Positions 63,949 through 64,000 of a stretch of DNA of 64,000 nucleotides are shown piece by piece. How positions within the stretch are numbered: position 1 is the stretch's first letter; each line of letters begins with the position of its first letter. Origin of the DNA: Halanaerobiales bacterium. GTDB lineage: Bacteria; Bacillota; Halanaerobiia; Halanaerobiales; Halanaerobiaceae. The notes under the pieces are model-generated. The model was given only the letters and a program-made list of their open reading frames with translations. It had not been told where the DNA came from and ran no database searches. The stretch is taken from contig JADQBT010000008.1 of the NCBI GenBank assembly GCA_016278485.1, positions 85,371 to 149,370 of the forward strand, given 5' to 3'. A program made the position numbers and the translations under genes.

Positions 63949-64000
63949 GGAGTTTCCCCATTTTTTAAAATAGCAAAAGATCAAAGTTATCAACAGCCTA

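Noticed and set aside
63985..63996. DnaA-box-like GTTATCAACAG near the right edge
   Set aside because: It is a single imperfect match with no cluster of boxes or origin-associated genes.

Overview
The window is AT-rich bacterial DNA, densely packed with genes. It has strong AGGAGG-type ribosome-binding sites, TTGACA/TATAAT-type promoters and many U-tailed intrinsic terminators. This points to a low-GC Firmicute. The mix of genes suggests a motile, fermentative, strictly anaerobic member of something like the Halanaerobiales or Clostridia; that placement is inference, because no rRNA gene is present. The mix includes a NAD-linked formate dehydrogenase set, rubrerythrin, FolD plus cyclodeaminase, three methyl-accepting chemotaxis proteins, several c-di-GMP enzymes, a sucrose phosphorylase, and an XylFII/LytS-like sugar-sensing trio. 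I see no tRNA, rRNA, CRISPR array, insertion sequence or prophage.

Layout, left to right. 1-4.5 kb: a truncated coiled-coil gene, then divergent c-di-GMP signalling genes (HD/HD-GYP and PAS-GAF-PAS-GGDEF-HD-GYP). 4.6-5.1 kb: two tiny genes, one a cysteine-capped HMA-like protein. 5.1-15.6 kb: a same-strand run of sucrose phosphorylase, amidohydrolase, P1 peptidase, YhaO/YhaN-type nuclease and ATPase, and a MalT-like LuxR regulator. 15.7-19.9 kb: a compact seven-gene cassette of unclear role (small protein, exported protein, membrane-anchored alpha/beta hydrolase, tandem GNAT, small cysteine protein, CPBP protease) bounded by terminators. 19.9-21.4 kb: a diguanylate cyclase. 21.4-28.2 kb, minus strand: a sugar ABC transporter with its periplasmic sensor, histidine kinase and AraC-type response regulator. 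28.4-36.1 kb: two chemoreceptors, the folD-fchA pair, small housekeeping genes, a probable broken small membrane gene, and an FMN-binding exported protein.

36.1-38.5 kb: tag, then an Mrp ATPase, a NifX/NifB-like protein and a DUF5320-like protein. The last three are served by two promoters that carry the same GAGCATATG-type element. 38.6-45.5 kb: alkaline phosphatase, an aldo/keto reductase with Fe-S tail, a YeiH-type exporter, a nitronate monooxygenase-like protein, and a LysM-M23 endopeptidase. 45.6-49.0 kb: a ferric iron ABC importer behind a near-palindromic Fur box. 49.0-54.6 kb: a Spy-like exported protein preceded by three direct repeats, a nitroreductase, a chemoreceptor followed by a second HD/HD-GYP protein, and rubrerythrin. 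54.6-58.0 kb: a possible structured leader RNA, rsgA, GNAT, a DUF2007-like protein and an EamA transporter. 58.2-63.9 kb: NuoE-like, NuoF-like, formate dehydrogenase alpha (cysteine at the usual selenocysteine position) and mobA. The window ends in a short tandem repeat array that starts inside the mobA stop region.

How the genes fit together: the c-di-GMP and chemotaxis genes form a dense signalling layer. The sugar trio probably controls the adjacent ABC transporter. Fur probably controls iron import. The formate dehydrogenase subunits and MobA form one functional set (enzyme plus molybdopterin-guanine-dinucleotide cofactor). The least explained items are the 15.7-19.9 kb cassette, the shared operator of the Mrp/NifX/DUF5320 group, the leader at 54.6-54.9 kb, and the repeat array after mobA.
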